Below, piece by piece: positions 20,577 through 30,805 of a stretch of 63,536 nucleotides of DNA. The notes below the pieces were generated by a model. The model ran no database searches and was not told the origin of the DNA. It saw nothing but the letters and a program-made list of their open reading frames with translations. This DNA is from Candidatus Avoscillospira avistercoris (lineage in GTDB: Bacteria; Bacillota; Clostridia; Oscillospirales; Oscillospiraceae). Made by a program: the position numbers and the translations under genes. The number at the start of each line of letters is the position of its first letter. Positions within the stretch are counted from its first letter, which is position 1. The DNA lies in contig DVJJ01000051.1 in NCBI GenBank assembly GCA_018716875.1, positions 1 to 63,536 on the forward strand, written 5' to 3'.

Positions 20577-21683
20577 ATGGCAAAGGCAAAAACCCCCTAC
20601 GAGAGCCCCACACCGGCCAGTGATAAGAAAAAGGCCCTGGAGACGGCTCTGCATCAGATTGAAAAGAACTTCGGTAAGGGCGCCGTCATGCGCCTGGGCG
20701 ACAAGCCGGAAATGGTAGTGGACGCCATCCCCACCGGCTCCCTGGCGTTGGATGCCGCCCTGGGCATCGGCGGTGTGCCCCGCGGCCGAATCATCGAGAT
20801 TTACGGCCCGGAATCCTCCGGTAAAACCACCCTGGCCCTGCACATTTTGGCCCAGGCCCAGAAGATGGGCGGCGAAGTGGCTTTCGTGGACGCTGAGCAC
20901 GCTCTGGACCCGGAGTACGCCGCGGCCCTGGGCGTGGATATTGACTCCATGCTGGTGTCCCAGCCGGATACCGGTGAGCAGGCCTTGGAGATTACCGACG
21001 CATTGGTGCGCTCCGGTGCGGTGGACGCCATTGTGGTGGACTCCGTGGCGGCCTTGACGCCACGGGCGGAAATTGAGGGCGAAATGGGCGACAGCTTTGT
21101 GGGTCTCCAGGCCCGTCTCATGTCCCAGGCTTTGAGAAAACTGGCCGGTACCATTGCCAAGACCAACTGTGTCGTTATTTTCATCAACCAGATTCGTCTG
21201 AAAATCGGCGTCATGTACGGCAACCCCGAAACCACCACCGGCGGCAACGCGCTGAAATTCTACGCTTCGGTGCGTATTGATATCCGCCGGGTGGAGGCCA
21301 TCAAGGACGGCAGTGATATCATCGGCAACCGGACCCGTGCCAAGATCATCAAAAACAAGGTGGCGCCGCCGTTCCGCGAGGCCATTTTCGATATCATGTA
21401 CGGCGAGGGCATTTCCAAGTACGGCGAAATGATTGATCTGGGCGTGCAGCTGGACTTGGTTCAGAAGAGCGGCAGCTGGTTCTCCATTGGGGAGGAGCGC
21501 ATTGGTCAGGGCCGCGACAATGCCAAGCAATATCTGATTGACCATCCGGAGCTGACGGAGCAGCTGGAGCAGGGCATCCGGGAGAACTTCTATAAACTCC
21601 AGGGCGCACGGCCCAGAACGCCGCTGCGTCCGGCGGAGAAGCCCGTGGACGTAAGCGCCGACGATTTCAACGATGAAGATTGA
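20577..21683 (+). CDS. recA: Recombinase RecA
   Basis: [41 protein letters not shown]-type motif. Confidence 0.98.
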   Translation: MAKAKTPYESPTPASDKKKALETALHQIEKNFGKGAVMRLGDKPEMVVDAIPTGSLALDAALGIGGVPRGRIIEIYGPESSGKTTLALHILAQAQKMGGEVAFVDAEHALDPEYAAALGVDIDSMLVSQPDTGEQALEITDALVRSGAVDAIVVDSVAALTPRAEIEGEMGDSFVGLQARLMSQALRKLAGTIAKTNCVVIFINQIRLKIGVMYGNPETTTGGNALKFYASVRIDIRRVEAIKDGSDIIGNRTRAKIIKNKVAPPFREAIFDIMYGEGISKYGEMIDLGVQLDLVQKSGSWFSIGEERIGQGRDNAKQYLIDHPELTEQLEQGIRENFYKLQGARPRTPLRPAEKPVDVSADDFNDED

Positions 21684-22305
21684 GTCTCTGCGGGAGCCGA
21701 CGGTCCGGGGCGGACGGTATACCGTCACCCTGGACGACGGCCGCCGCCTACGGCTGGAACAGGCCACCGTGGGGGAGTTCGCCCTGTATCCGGGCCGGGA
21801 ACTCACAGCGGAGGAACTGGACCAGATCCGTGCCGCCAATCAGCGGGCTTCGGCCAAGGCCCGGGCAGTCCGCATTATCTCTGCCACCAACGTGTCCAAA
21901 AAGGATTTGGAGCGGCGATTGGTGCAGAAAGGGGAGACGCCGGAACTGGCTTCCGAGGCTGTGCAATGGCTGACAGAGCTGAACCTGCTGGATGACCTGG
22001 AGACGGCCCGGCAGTTGGCCCAGTCGGCGGCCCGCAAGGGTTACGGTGCCGCCCGTATCCGGCAGATTCTCTATCAAAAGGGCATCGACCGGCAGTTGTG
22101 GGACGAGGCCATGGAGGAGCTGCCGGAGCCGGACGACGCCATTGACCGGTTCCTGCAATCCCGCTTCAAGGGAGAGAAGCCCGATGAGCGGGAGACGAAA
22201 CGGGCCGTGGACGCATTGCTGCGCCGCGGCCATCGCTGGGCGGATATTCGCTCGGCCATGGCGCGTTATACCGACGCGCTCAACGATATCATGGAGGAAT
22301 TTTAA
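21673..22305 (+). CDS. recX: Regulatory protein RecX
   Basis: [28 protein letters not shown]; overlaps recA end by 11 nt. Confidence 0.9.
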   Translation: MKIESLREPTVRGGRYTVTLDDGRRLRLEQATVGEFALYPGRELTAEELDQIRAANQRASAKARAVRIISATNVSKKDLERRLVQKGETPELASEAVQWLTELNLLDDLETARQLAQSAARKGYGAARIRQILYQKGIDRQLWDEAMEELPEPDDAIDRFLQSRFKGEKPDERETKRAVDALLRRGHRWADIRSAMARYTDALNDIMEEF

Positions 22306-22306
22306 T

Positions 22307-23644
22307 ATGTCCTATTCCGTTGGTTTTGTGTCCCTGGGCTGTGCCAAAAACCAGGTCAACACGGAGCAGATGATCTATTTGCTGCGGGAGGCCGGCTATT
22401 CCATTTCCGAGGTCCCCGACCAGGTGGATTTGGCGGTGATCAACACCTGCGGCTTTATTGACGCGGCAAAGTCCGAGGCCATTGAAAACATTCTGCTGCT
22501 GGCCCAGGCCAAGGCTGAGGGCCGTGTGGGCAAGATTCTGGTGACGGGCTGCCTCAGCCAGCGTTACCAGTCGGAGATTCTGGAGGAGATGCCCGAGGTG
22601 GACGGCATCCTGGGTACCGGCAGCTACAGCGACATTGTGGAGGCTGCCAACCGGGTTTTGGATGGGGAGGAGCATCTGCAATTCTTCGGCAACATCAACG
22701 AGACCGAGGAGCCCCAGCGGATTCTCACCACGCCGGAGCATTACGCCTATCTGCGCATTGCTGAGGGCTGCGACAACCACTGTGCCTTCTGCATCATCCC
22801 GAAGCTGCGGGGCAAGTACCGCAGCCGCCCCATGGAAGAACTCATCGACGAGGCCCGCTCCCTGGCAGCTTCCGGTGTCAAGGAGCTGATTGTTATCGCC
22901 CAGGATACCAGCCGCTACGGCATCGACCTGTACGGTGAACGGCGTCTGGATGTGTTGTTAGAAGCCCTATGTAAAATTGAGGGCTTTACCTGGATTCGGA
23001 TTCACTACCTGTACCCCGATGAAATGTCCGACCATCTCATTGACGTCATCGCACGGGAGCCGAAGATTGTCAAATATCTGGATATTCCCATTCAGCACGT
23101 CAATGATACCATCCTCAAGCGTATGAACCGCCGGGGCGACCATGCGTATCTGGACCAGCTGTTTACAAAGCTGCGGGATCGGATTCCCGGCCTGGTGCTG
23201 CGGACCAGCCTGATTGCGGGTCTGCCCGGCGAGGGCGAAGCGGAGTTCGAGGAGCTGTGCGACTTCCTCCGCAAGCACAAGCTGGAGCGCGTCGGCGCGT
23301 TTGTGTTCTCTCCCGAGGAGGGCACCGCCGCCGCCCGCATGGAGTACCCGCCCACGGAGGTGGCCCAGCAGCGTGCCGAGTTCCTGGCGGAACTGGAATC
23401 CCGTGTTATTGACGAGTACCACGATAGCCGCATGGGCCAAAAAGAATTGGTACTTTGCGAGGGCTACAGCGAAGAGGACGAGGCATATTTCGGCCGCAGC
23501 TACGCCGAATCTCCCGACATCGACGGAAAAATCTGGTTTACCTCGGAAACACCCGTGGCTCCCGGTCAGTTTGTCACTGTGGAACTGGAGGACGTGGTGG
23601 ACGGCGAGCCGGTGGGCACTGTCTGTGAGGAGGAAGCGCTGTGA
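22307..23644 (+). CDS. rimO: Ribosomal protein S12 methylthiotransferase RimO
   Basis: VSLGCAKNQVNTEQM; radical SAM CDNHCAFCIIP; ATG at 22307 (ORF track over-extends to 21992). Confidence 0.95.
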   Translation: MSYSVGFVSLGCAKNQVNTEQMIYLLREAGYSISEVPDQVDLAVINTCGFIDAAKSEAIENILLLAQAKAEGRVGKILVTGCLSQRYQSEILEEMPEVDGILGTGSYSDIVEAANRVLDGEEHLQFFGNINETEEPQRILTTPEHYAYLRIAEGCDNHCAFCIIPKLRGKYRSRPMEELIDEARSLAASGVKELIVIAQDTSRYGIDLYGERRLDVLLEALCKIEGFTWIRIHYLYPDEMSDHLIDVIAREPKIVKYLDIPIQHVNDTILKRMNRRGDHAYLDQLFTKLRDRIPGLVLRTSLIAGLPGEGEAEFEELCDFLRKHKLERVGAFVFSPEEGTAAARMEYPPTEVAQQRAEFLAELESRVIDEYHDSRMGQKELVLCEGYSEEDEAYFGRSYAESPDIDGKIWFTSETPVAPGQFVTVELEDVVDGEPVGTVCEEEAL

Positions 23645-24153
23645 CAACTGCAACCAAATTGACGCTGCTGCGTGTCATTATGATTCCGGCTTTTATGGCC
23701 GTCTTCCTGCTGGGCTATAACTGGGTGGCTTTGGCCATTTTCATTTTGGCAAGTGTCACAGACTTTGTGGACGGCTATGTGGCCCGCCATTACAACCAGG
23801 TCAGCGATTTCGGCAAGTTCCTGGACCCCTTGGCGGATAAGCTGCTGGTGACCTCTGCCATGCTGATTTTTGTCCAGTGGGGGAGAATGCCTTCCTGGGC
23901 CGTCATGCTGGTACTGACGCGGGAGTTTGCCATCAGCGGTCTGCGGATGGTGGCCGCCTCCAAGGGTACCGTCATGGCCGCCGCCTGGAGCGGCAAGATC
24001 AAGACCGCCTGTACCATGGTGGGTCTGTGCCTGATGATGGTCTTTATGAACACCCCGCTGGTGGATACCGTTGTCACTTGGGTCATTGTGGTGACCACCC
24101 TGTACTCCGGTATTGAGTATTTCGTCAAGAACTGGAAGTGCTTGGGTCTGTAA
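23641..24153 (+). CDS. pgsA: CDP-diacylglycerol--glycerol-3-phosphate 3-phosphatidyltransferase
   Basis: SVTDFVDGYVARHYNQVSDFGKFLDPLADKLL: CDP-alcohol phosphatidyltransferase signature. Confidence 0.93.
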   Translation: MTTATKLTLLRVIMIPAFMAVFLLGYNWVALAIFILASVTDFVDGYVARHYNQVSDFGKFLDPLADKLLVTSAMLIFVQWGRMPSWAVMLVLTREFAISGLRMVAASKGTVMAAAWSGKIKTACTMVGLCLMMVFMNTPLVDTVVTWVIVVTTLYSGIEYFVKNWKCLGL

Positions 24154-24168
24154 AAACAGGAATCACTC

Positions 24169-24197
24169 TTGACACCTTTTACGATTGATGGTAATAT
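24169..24197 (+). promoter_or_regulatory. Sigma-70-type promoter for T-box leader (TTGACA, 17 nt, TAATAT)
   Basis: TTGACA 24169-24174; TAATAT 24192-24197. Confidence 0.75.
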
Positions 24198-24204
24198 ACT
24201 GATA

Positions 24205-24430
24205 CTGAATTGAATATCGCGTTGATCGAAAAGAGTAACGGCAACGAAGCGATAGAGAATCTCCGTCATCGGCTGGAAGCGGGGAGCGTGGACTGCTGTG
24301 AACGTGCGTTCGGGAGCGAGGGGAGACCCCGTCAGGGCTGCGTTATGCCCAAAGTAAGAAATCAGAGTGGAACCGCGAGTAATTTTTGCCCGCCTCTTGA
24401 GAACTTGTTCAAGAGGCGGGCTTTTTGTAT
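24205..24430 (+). promoter_or_regulatory. T-box leader (probably tRNA-Cys responsive) upstream of cysE-cysS
   Basis: Conserved T-box AGTGGAACCGCGAGT at 24366-24380; AGAGA/CTGGAAGC stem I elements; terminator GCCCGCCTCTTGA..TTCAAGAGGCGGGCTTTTT at 24388-24426; candidate specifier TGC at 24294-24296. Confidence 0.92.
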
Positions 24431-24451
24431 GCGGCGACCGGGGAGGACTTT

Positions 24452-25081
24452 ATGCATTTGATCGAAGATATCCAGGCCTACCGTAGAAATGATCCGGCAG
24501 CCCGCAGCGTGCTGGAGGTACTGCTGCTTTACAACGGACTCCACGCCACAATTCAGTATCGGATTGCCCACTGGTTTCATGAGCACAAGCGATATTTTAT
24601 TGCCCGCTGGATTTCGCAGATGACCAAGTGGTTCACCGGCATTGAAATCCATCCGGCGGCCAAAATTGGACGGCGGCTGGTCATCGACCACGGCACAGGC
24701 ATTGTCATCGGCGCCACTACGGAGATTGGGGATGACTGTCTGCTGTACCAGGGCGTCACCTTGGGCGGTACCGGCAAGGACAAAGGAAAGCGTCACCCCA
24801 CCTTGGGCAATAATATTATGGTGGGCGCCGGTGCCAAGGTTCTGGGTCCTTTCAAAGTGGGGGATAATGCCCGCATTGCCGCCAATTCCGTGGTGCTGCG
24901 GGAGGTACCGGAAAATGCCACAGTCGTCGGCGTGCCGGGCCGAATCGTCAAAATCAGCGGTGAAAAGCTGGACCATATCCATACGCCGGACCCCATGATG
25001 CTGGAAATTGAACGGCTCCAGAAGCGTCTTAGCCGCTTGGAGAAGATGCTGGGCGACGAGGACGACCGCCGCTGCGACTAA
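24452..25081 (+). CDS. cysE: Serine O-acetyltransferase
   Basis: DIQAYRRNDPAARS; left-handed beta-helix repeats GIEIHPAAKIGRRLVIDHGTGIVIG; ATG 24452 after GGGAGGA. Confidence 0.94.
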   Translation: MHLIEDIQAYRRNDPAARSVLEVLLLYNGLHATIQYRIAHWFHEHKRYFIARWISQMTKWFTGIEIHPAAKIGRRLVIDHGTGIVIGATTEIGDDCLLYQGVTLGGTGKDKGKRHPTLGNNIMVGAGAKVLGPFKVGDNARIAANSVVLREVPENATVVGVPGRIVKISGEKLDHIHTPDPMMLEIERLQKRLSRLEKMLGDEDDRRCD

Positions 25082-25127
25082 TACAAACGGAAACGGTTAC
25101 CATACCGTCCGATAGGAGGAACTGACC

Positions 25128-26573
25128 ATGTATCTTTACAACTCTGCCAGCCACAAGAAAGAGGAATTCGTTCCCAACCATCCCGACATTGTCAAAATGT
25201 ATACCTGCGGTCCCACGGTGTACCACTTTGCCCACATCGGCAATCTCCGCAGCTATATCATGGAGGATGTGCTGGAGAAGTATCTGCGCTATCAGGGCTA
25301 CAACGTCAAGCGCGTTATGAATATCACCGACGTGGGCCATCTCAGCTCCGACGCCGACACCGGAGAAGATAAGATGCTCAAGGGCGCCAAGCGGGAGCAC
25401 AAGACCGTCATGGAGATTGCCCAGTACTATACGGACGCCTTTTTCTCCGACTGCAAAAAGCTGAACATCAAACGGCCTGATGTGGTGGAGCCCGCCACCA
25501 ACTGCATTGCCGAGTATATCGAGATTGTCTCCAAGCTGCTGGAGAAAGGGTTTGCCTATGAGGCCGGCGGCAATGTCTATTTTGACACCTCCAAGCTGGA
25601 CCAGTACTATGTCTTCAACGACCATGACGAAGAGGATTTGGCCGTGGGCGTCCGGGAGGGCGTGGAAGAGGACACCAGCAAGCGTAACAAGAACGACTTT
25701 GTTCTCTGGTTCACTAAATCCAAGTTTGAGGATCAAGCCCTCAAATGGGATTCTCCCTGGGGTGTGGGCTATCCCGGCTGGCACATTGAGTGCTCCGGCA
25801 TCAGCATGAAGCACTTGGGGGAGGACTTGGATCTCCATTGCGGCGGCATCGACAATGCTTTTCCCCACCACACCAATGAAATCGCCCAGTCTGAGGCGTA
25901 TTTGGGCCACCATTGGTGCAACTACTGGTTCCATGTCCACCATCTGAATACCAATACCGGTAAGATGTCCAAGTCCAAGGGCGAATTTCTGACTGTGTCC
26001 CTGCTGGAGGAAAAGGGCTATGACCCGCTGGCCTACCGTCTGTTCTGCCTGCAATCCCACTACCGCCGCAGTCTGGTCTTTTCCTGGGAAAATCTCGACA
26101 ATGCCGTGACTACCTACCAGAAGCTCATTAACAAGATTGCAGCGCTGGATGACAGTGACAAGACGGTGGACCAGGCCCAGTTTGACGCCCTCAAGGAGAA
26201 GTTCAACAACGCGCTGAGCAACGATTTGAATACGTCTCTGGCCATCACCGCTGTTTATGATGTGCTGAAAGCCAAGACCAACGATGGTACCAAGCTGGCC
26301 CTGTTGGGCGACTTCGACAAGGTTTTAGGCTTGGACCTGCTGGAAAAAGCTGCTGCCAAGCGGGCCGAGCAGGCCAAGACTAAGACAGCCACCACCGGCG
26401 GCTATACCATCCAGGGCGAGGGGGACCCGGCCATTGACGCGCTGGTGCTCCAGCGGGCCGAGGCCAAGAAGGCCAAAAACTTTGCAGAGGCCGACCGCAT
26501 CCGCGATGAGCTGAAAGCCCAGGGTATCGAGATCATCGATGTGCCCGGCGGCGCTCAGTGGAAGCGCGTTTAA
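25128..26573 (+). CDS. cysS: Cysteinyl-tRNA synthetase
   Basis: MYTCGPTVYHFAHIGNLRSYI; GWHIECSGIS; KMSKSKGEFLT. Confidence 0.97.
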   Translation: MYLYNSASHKKEEFVPNHPDIVKMYTCGPTVYHFAHIGNLRSYIMEDVLEKYLRYQGYNVKRVMNITDVGHLSSDADTGEDKMLKGAKREHKTVMEIAQYYTDAFFSDCKKLNIKRPDVVEPATNCIAEYIEIVSKLLEKGFAYEAGGNVYFDTSKLDQYYVFNDHDEEDLAVGVREGVEEDTSKRNKNDFVLWFTKSKFEDQALKWDSPWGVGYPGWHIECSGISMKHLGEDLDLHCGGIDNAFPHHTNEIAQSEAYLGHHWCNYWFHVHHLNTNTGKMSKSKGEFLTVSLLEEKGYDPLAYRLFCLQSHYRRSLVFSWENLDNAVTTYQKLINKIAALDDSDKTVDQAQFDALKEKFNNALSNDLNTSLAITAVYDVLKAKTNDGTKLALLGDFDKVLGLDLLEKAAAKRAEQAKTKTATTGGYTIQGEGDPAIDALVLQRAEAKKAKNFAEADRIRDELKAQGIEIIDVPGGAQWKRV

Positions 26574-26597
26574 GCAGAAAAATATAAAAGTTTTACT

Positions 26598-26721
26598 CGA
26601 TTTTTTTCAAAAAATCGCGGTTTCCAAAGGCAGAGCCTTTGGTCGCCCGCCGCAGCGGGCGAAATTCCCATGTGTCCTAAAGCGCCCGTCGCAACGGGCG
26701 CAATTCCCGCGGCAAAGCCGC
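26598..26721. repeat. Array of short intergenic hairpins with a degenerate duplicated unit
   Basis: CGATTTTTT/AAAAAATCG; CCAAAGGC-AGA-GCCTTTGG; CGCCCGC-CGCA-GCGGGCG; GCGCCCGT-CGCA-ACGGGCGC; GCGGC-AAA-GCCGC in succession. Confidence 0.8.
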
Positions 26722-26723
26722 AA

Positions 26724-26769
26724 GCCTGCCGTCTCCACCCTAACATGGGTGGCAGACGGCAGGCTTTTT
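26724..26769 (+). terminator. Strong terminator between cysS and polA
   Basis: GCCTGCCGTCT (CCACCC taacat GGGTGG) c AGACGGCAGGC TTTTT: nested long stem. Confidence 0.88.
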
Positions 26770-26840
26770 CTGTTTGCCAGGTGGAAAAACGGTAAAATCC
26801 GTGGTATACTGTATTGTATGATATAAAGGGGGTTCTACCC

Positions 26841-29357
26841 ATGAAGCTGATGATTTTAGACGGCAACAGTGTCATCAACCGGGCATTTTACGGCATCCGG
26901 CCCCTGACCACCCGGGAAGGGCTGTACACCAACGCCGTCTATGGATTTTTGAATATCCTCCATAAATTTATGGGGGAAGAGCGGCCTGACGGCGTCTGTG
27001 TGGCCTTCGATTTAAAAGCACCCACGTTCCGCCATTTGCAGTATGAGGGCTACAAGGCCACACGCCACGGAATGCCCGATGAGCTGGCCCAGCAGATGCC
27101 CGTGATGAAGGATGTTTTACGGGCCATGTCCATTCCCATCTATGAACAGGAGGGATGGGAGGCCGATGATATTTTAGGCACAGTGGGCCGAATCTGCGCC
27201 GAGTCCGGCTGGGAATGCGTCATTCTCACCGGTGACCGGGACAGCTTGCAGCTGGTGGATGACCATGTGACCGTGCGGCTGGTGTCCAGCAAAGCGGGCC
27301 AAACCCTTGCCACTCGCTATACGCCGGAGACCTTCCGGGAGGAGTACGGCTTTGACCCCATCCGTCTGGTGGACTGTAAGGCCCTTATGGGTGATTCCTC
27401 CGACAATATCCCCGGTGTCCCCGGCGTGGGCAAGAAGACGGCGGGGGATTTGCTGGCGGCGTTCGGCAGTCTCGACGCCATCTATGACCATCTGGACAGC
27501 GACGCCATCAAACCGGCGGTGAAAAAGAAGCTGGAAGCCGGAAAGGATTCGGCCTATCTGTCCTATGACCTGGCGACCATCCGGAAAACAGCGCCCATCG
27601 AGTTTGTACCGGCGGATAATGTCTGCAAACCCGTGGATAAACCGGCATTGCGGGCGCTGTTTGAAAAGCTGGAGTTTGTCCGGCTGATGGACCGCTACGG
27701 CCTGTACGATGTGAAGGAAGTGCCGCAGCCTGCGGAACCGGCTGCCGTCGTGTGTACGCTGGCGTGTTTGCCGCCGGTGGGGACGCCCTGCGCACTGGTC
27801 CTGGACGGCGACCAAGCGGCCATTGCCACTGCTGACGGCGTCTGTGTTACTGCGGTTTCCTGCTGCGAACCGCTGCTGACGGCAGAGACACCCAAGGTCT
27901 GCGCAGACTATAAAACACTGTGGCACCAGCTGGACCAGCTGGGACTGCCAAAGGACGGCTTTGTGTTCGATGTGAGTTTGGCGGGATACGTTCTGGACCC
28001 GTCGGATACCCGGTACAGCCCTGACGAGCTGGCGAAACGGTATCTCAATCAGGAGGGACAGTTGGAAAGCCTGTCAGACCGGGCCGCCGCTGTCTTTGCC
28101 CTGTGGAAGCCCCTCCAATCCCTTATGGCGGAACAGAATATGACCACTCTCTATGAGACGGTGGAGTTTCCGCTTTGCGCCGTTTTGGCCCGTATGGAGC
28201 GGGAGGGCATCGCCGTGGACCGGATGGCGTTGCTGGCCTTCGGCAACCTGCTGACGGAGCGTATCAACGCATTGACGGAGCAAATCTACGACATGGCAGG
28301 GGAGACCTTCAATATCAATTCCACCCAGCAGTTGGGCGTCATCCTCTTTGAGAAGCTGGGCCTGCCGCCGGTGAAAAAGACAAAAACCGGCTACTCCACC
28401 AACGCCGAAGTTCTGGAAAAGCTGAAAAACAAACACCCCATCATCGAGGCCATCATGGATTATCGCATGGTGACCAAGCTCAATTCCACCTATGCTGAGG
28501 GGTTGGTCAAGGTCATCGGAGACGATGAGCGGATTCACACCACGTTCCAGAACATGGTCACTGCCACGGGGCGGCTGTCGTCCACAGAACCCAACCTGCA
28601 AAATATTCCTGTCCGCACGGAACTGGGCAGCGAAATCCGCAAAATGTTTGTCCCGAAAGATGGTTGTGTACTCATTGATGCTGACTATTCTCAGATTGAA
28701 TTGCGGGTTCTGTCGCATATCGCCAATGATCAGATTATGCAGGAGGCGTTCCGCAGCGGCGAGGATGTCCACCGAGTTACGGCTTCTCAGGTCTTTGGCG
28801 TGGCTCCAGAGGATGTCACCAGCCTGATGCGCCGCCATGCCAAGGCGGTCAACTTCGGCATTGTATACGGTATTTCTGATTTTTCTTTGGCCGATGATAT
28901 CGGCGTGACCCGGAAAGAAGCCAAGGCCTATATTGAGAGTTATTTGGAGAAATACGCCGGTGTCCGTCAGTATATGCACGACGTGGTAGAACAGGCAAAA
29001 GCCGACGGCTATGTGACGACGCTCATGGGCCGCCGCCGCTATTTGCCGGAGCTTAAAAGCAAGAATTTCAATCTTCGCTCCTTTGGGGAGCGCTGCGCCA
29101 TGAATACCCCCATCCAGGGAACCGCCGCCGATATCATCAAGCTGGCCATGATCCGGGTGGACGCGGTCCTAGCGAAACAGTACCCCCAGGCCCGTCTGGT
29201 TTTGCAGGTCCATGACGAATTGATTGTCGAGTGCCCGCTGGACCAGGCTGACGATGTAAAGCAGCTGGTGGAGCGGGAGATGGAGCAGGTGATGGAATTG
29301 CGGGTGCCTTTGTTGGCCGAGGCCAAAAGCGGCGCCAGCTGGTATGAGGCCAAGTGA
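26841..29357 (+). CDS. polA: DNA polymerase I
   Basis: 5' nuclease domain (MILDGNSVINRAFYG) and polymerase motifs DADYSQIELRVLSH, RRHAKAVNFGIVYG, QVHDELIVE; ATG 26841. Confidence 0.96.
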   Translation: MKLMILDGNSVINRAFYGIRPLTTREGLYTNAVYGFLNILHKFMGEERPDGVCVAFDLKAPTFRHLQYEGYKATRHGMPDELAQQMPVMKDVLRAMSIPIYEQEGWEADDILGTVGRICAESGWECVILTGDRDSLQLVDDHVTVRLVSSKAGQTLATRYTPETFREEYGFDPIRLVDCKALMGDSSDNIPGVPGVGKKTAGDLLAAFGSLDAIYDHLDSDAIKPAVKKKLEAGKDSAYLSYDLATIRKTAPIEFVPADNVCKPVDKPALRALFEKLEFVRLMDRYGLYDVKEVPQPAEPAAVVCTLACLPPVGTPCALVLDGDQAAIATADGVCVTAVSCCEPLLTAETPKVCADYKTLWHQLDQLGLPKDGFVFDVSLAGYVLDPSDTRYSPDELAKRYLNQEGQLESLSDRAAAVFALWKPLQSLMAEQNMTTLYETVEFPLCAVLARMEREGIAVDRMALLAFGNLLTERINALTEQIYDMAGETFNINSTQQLGVILFEKLGLPPVKKTKTGYSTNAEVLEKLKNKHPIIEAIMDYRMVTKLNSTYAEGLVKVIGDDERIHTTFQNMVTATGRLSSTEPNLQNIPVRTELGSEIRKMFVPKDGCVLIDADYSQIELRVLSHIANDQIMQEAFRSGEDVHRVTASQVFGVAPEDVTSLMRRHAKAVNFGIVYGISDFSLADDIGVTRKEAKAYIESYLEKYAGVRQYMHDVVEQAKADGYVTTLMGRRRYLPELKSKNFNLRSFGERCAMNTPIQGTAADIIKLAMIRVDAVLAKQYPQARLVLQVHDELIVECPLDQADDVKQLVEREMEQVMELRVPLLAEAKSGASWYEAK

Positions 29358-29358
29358 C

Positions 29359-29799
29359 ATGGAACTGATCCCAATGAACCCATCTCATGTAGCCCAGGTG
29401 GCAGCTCTGGAACGCGTTTGTTTTACCGACCCTTGGAGCGAAGCGTCAGTGGCCGGAGAGCTGGACAACGAGCTGAGTCTGTGGCTGGTGGCCGTGGAGG
29501 GGGAGACCGTTCTGGGCTATGTGGGCAGCCAGACGGTGCTGGACAGTACTGATATTCTGAATGTGGCTGTGTCCCCGGACCACCGGGGCTGCGGCATTGG
29601 CCGGGCGCTGCTGACGGAATTGGAACAACGGCTGCGGCAGCAGGGGGTGACGGAAGTGCTTCTGGAGGTGCGGCCCTCCAACGCACCGGCCATCGCCCTG
29701 TATACATCTTTGGGCTTTGTCCAGGTGGGCAGACGGCCCAACTACTATTTGAATCCCCGGGAGGACGCGTTGATCCTCAAAAAGGAGTGGAACACTTGA
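29359..29799 (+). CDS. rimI: Ribosomal protein S18-alanine N-acetyltransferase-like GNAT
   Basis: GNAT fold motif VSPDHRGCGIGRALLTELE; EVRPSNAPAIALYTSLGF; overlaps tsaD. Confidence 0.92.
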   Translation: MELIPMNPSHVAQVAALERVCFTDPWSEASVAGELDNELSLWLVAVEGETVLGYVGSQTVLDSTDILNVAVSPDHRGCGIGRALLTELEQRLRQQGVTEVLLEVRPSNAPAIALYTSLGFVQVGRRPNYYLNPREDALILKKEWNT

Positions 29800-30800
29800 A
29801 TATTTTAGCCATTGAATCCTCCTGCGACGAGACGGCAGTGGCCGTAGTTCGGGATGGCCGGACGGTGCTGGCCGACTGCATCGCGTCTCAGGTGGCTATC
29901 CATAAGACCTACGGCGGCGTGGTGCCGGAAATCGCCTCCCGCAAGCACATTGAAGCCATTTATGGTCTGGCTGACCAGGCTTTGGAGACGGCAGGTATCA
30001 CCCGGCAGGACATTGACGCCGTCGGCGTCACCTATGCGCCGGGCCTCATCGGTGCGGTGCTGGTGGGTGTCAACTTTGCCAAGGCAGCGGCCATGGCTTT
30101 GCAGGTCCCGCTAATTCCGGTCCATCATATCCGGGGTCATATCGCTGCCAATTATCTGGCCTTTCCGGAGCTGGAACCGCCGTTTCTCTGTCTGGTGGTG
30201 TCCGGCGGCCACAGTATGATAGTGGATGTCCAGGATTATACCAAACTGAAAATTCTCGGCTCTACACGGGATGACGCGGCGGGGGAGTGCTTTGACAAGG
30301 TAGCCCGTGTCCTGGGGATGCCCTATCCAGGCGGCGCGGCGCTGGACAAGCTGGCCCGCACCGGCACGGAGGGCAAATACCCCATGCCCGTGGCCCATGT
30401 CAGCGGCAGCGATTTGGACATGTCGTTCTCCGGCCTGAAGACGGCGGCGCTGAATCTCATTCACAACGCCGGGCAGAAGGGTGAAACCCTGGACGTGCCG
30501 GACCTTTGCGCCGATTTTTCTAAAGCCGTCAGCGATACGCTGGTGCCCCGCACCATGGCCGCTCTGGAGCAGACCGGCTATAAAAAGTTAGCCATTGCCG
30601 GCGGCGTGGCTGCCAACAGCCGCATTCGCGGTGACTTTGAGACAGCATGCGCCAAGCTGGGCGCAGAGTTATATCTGCCGCCGCTGAAACTCTGTGGCGA
30701 TAATGGCGCCATGATTGGCGCCCAAGCGTATTATGAGTACCTGGCCGGACATACGGCGGGCCAGGACCTCAATGCCTATGCCACCATGTCCATAGAATAA
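29787..30800 (+). CDS. tsaD: tRNA N6-adenosine threonylcarbamoyltransferase TsaD
   Basis: ILAIESSCDETAVAVV; HHIRGHIAANYL; VSGGHSMIV. Confidence 0.97.
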   Translation: MEHLNILAIESSCDETAVAVVRDGRTVLADCIASQVAIHKTYGGVVPEIASRKHIEAIYGLADQALETAGITRQDIDAVGVTYAPGLIGAVLVGVNFAKAAAMALQVPLIPVHHIRGHIAANYLAFPELEPPFLCLVVSGGHSMIVDVQDYTKLKILGSTRDDAAGECFDKVARVLGMPYPGGAALDKLARTGTEGKYPMPVAHVSGSDLDMSFSGLKTAALNLIHNAGQKGETLDVPDLCADFSKAVSDTLVPRTMAALEQTGYKKLAIAGGVAANSRIRGDFETACAKLGAELYLPPLKLCGDNGAMIGAQAYYEYLAGHTAGQDLNAYATMSIE

Positions 30801-30805
30801 TCCAT

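Noticed and set aside
19533-21839. 768-aa minus-strand ORF opposite prmC/recA
   Set aside because: Antisense of conserved prmC and recA; no RBS-start logic or domain.
21992-22306. N-terminal extension of the RimO ORF in the track
   Set aside because: The extra ~105 aa are an out-of-frame read of recX; conserved RimO begins MSYSVGFVSLGCAKNQVN at 22307.
26539-26826. 95-aa plus-strand ORF through the intergenic hairpin array (KGRAFGRPPQRAKFP...)
   Set aside because: Composed of the inverted repeats and terminator; no good RBS, so the signal is RNA/DNA structure rather than protein.
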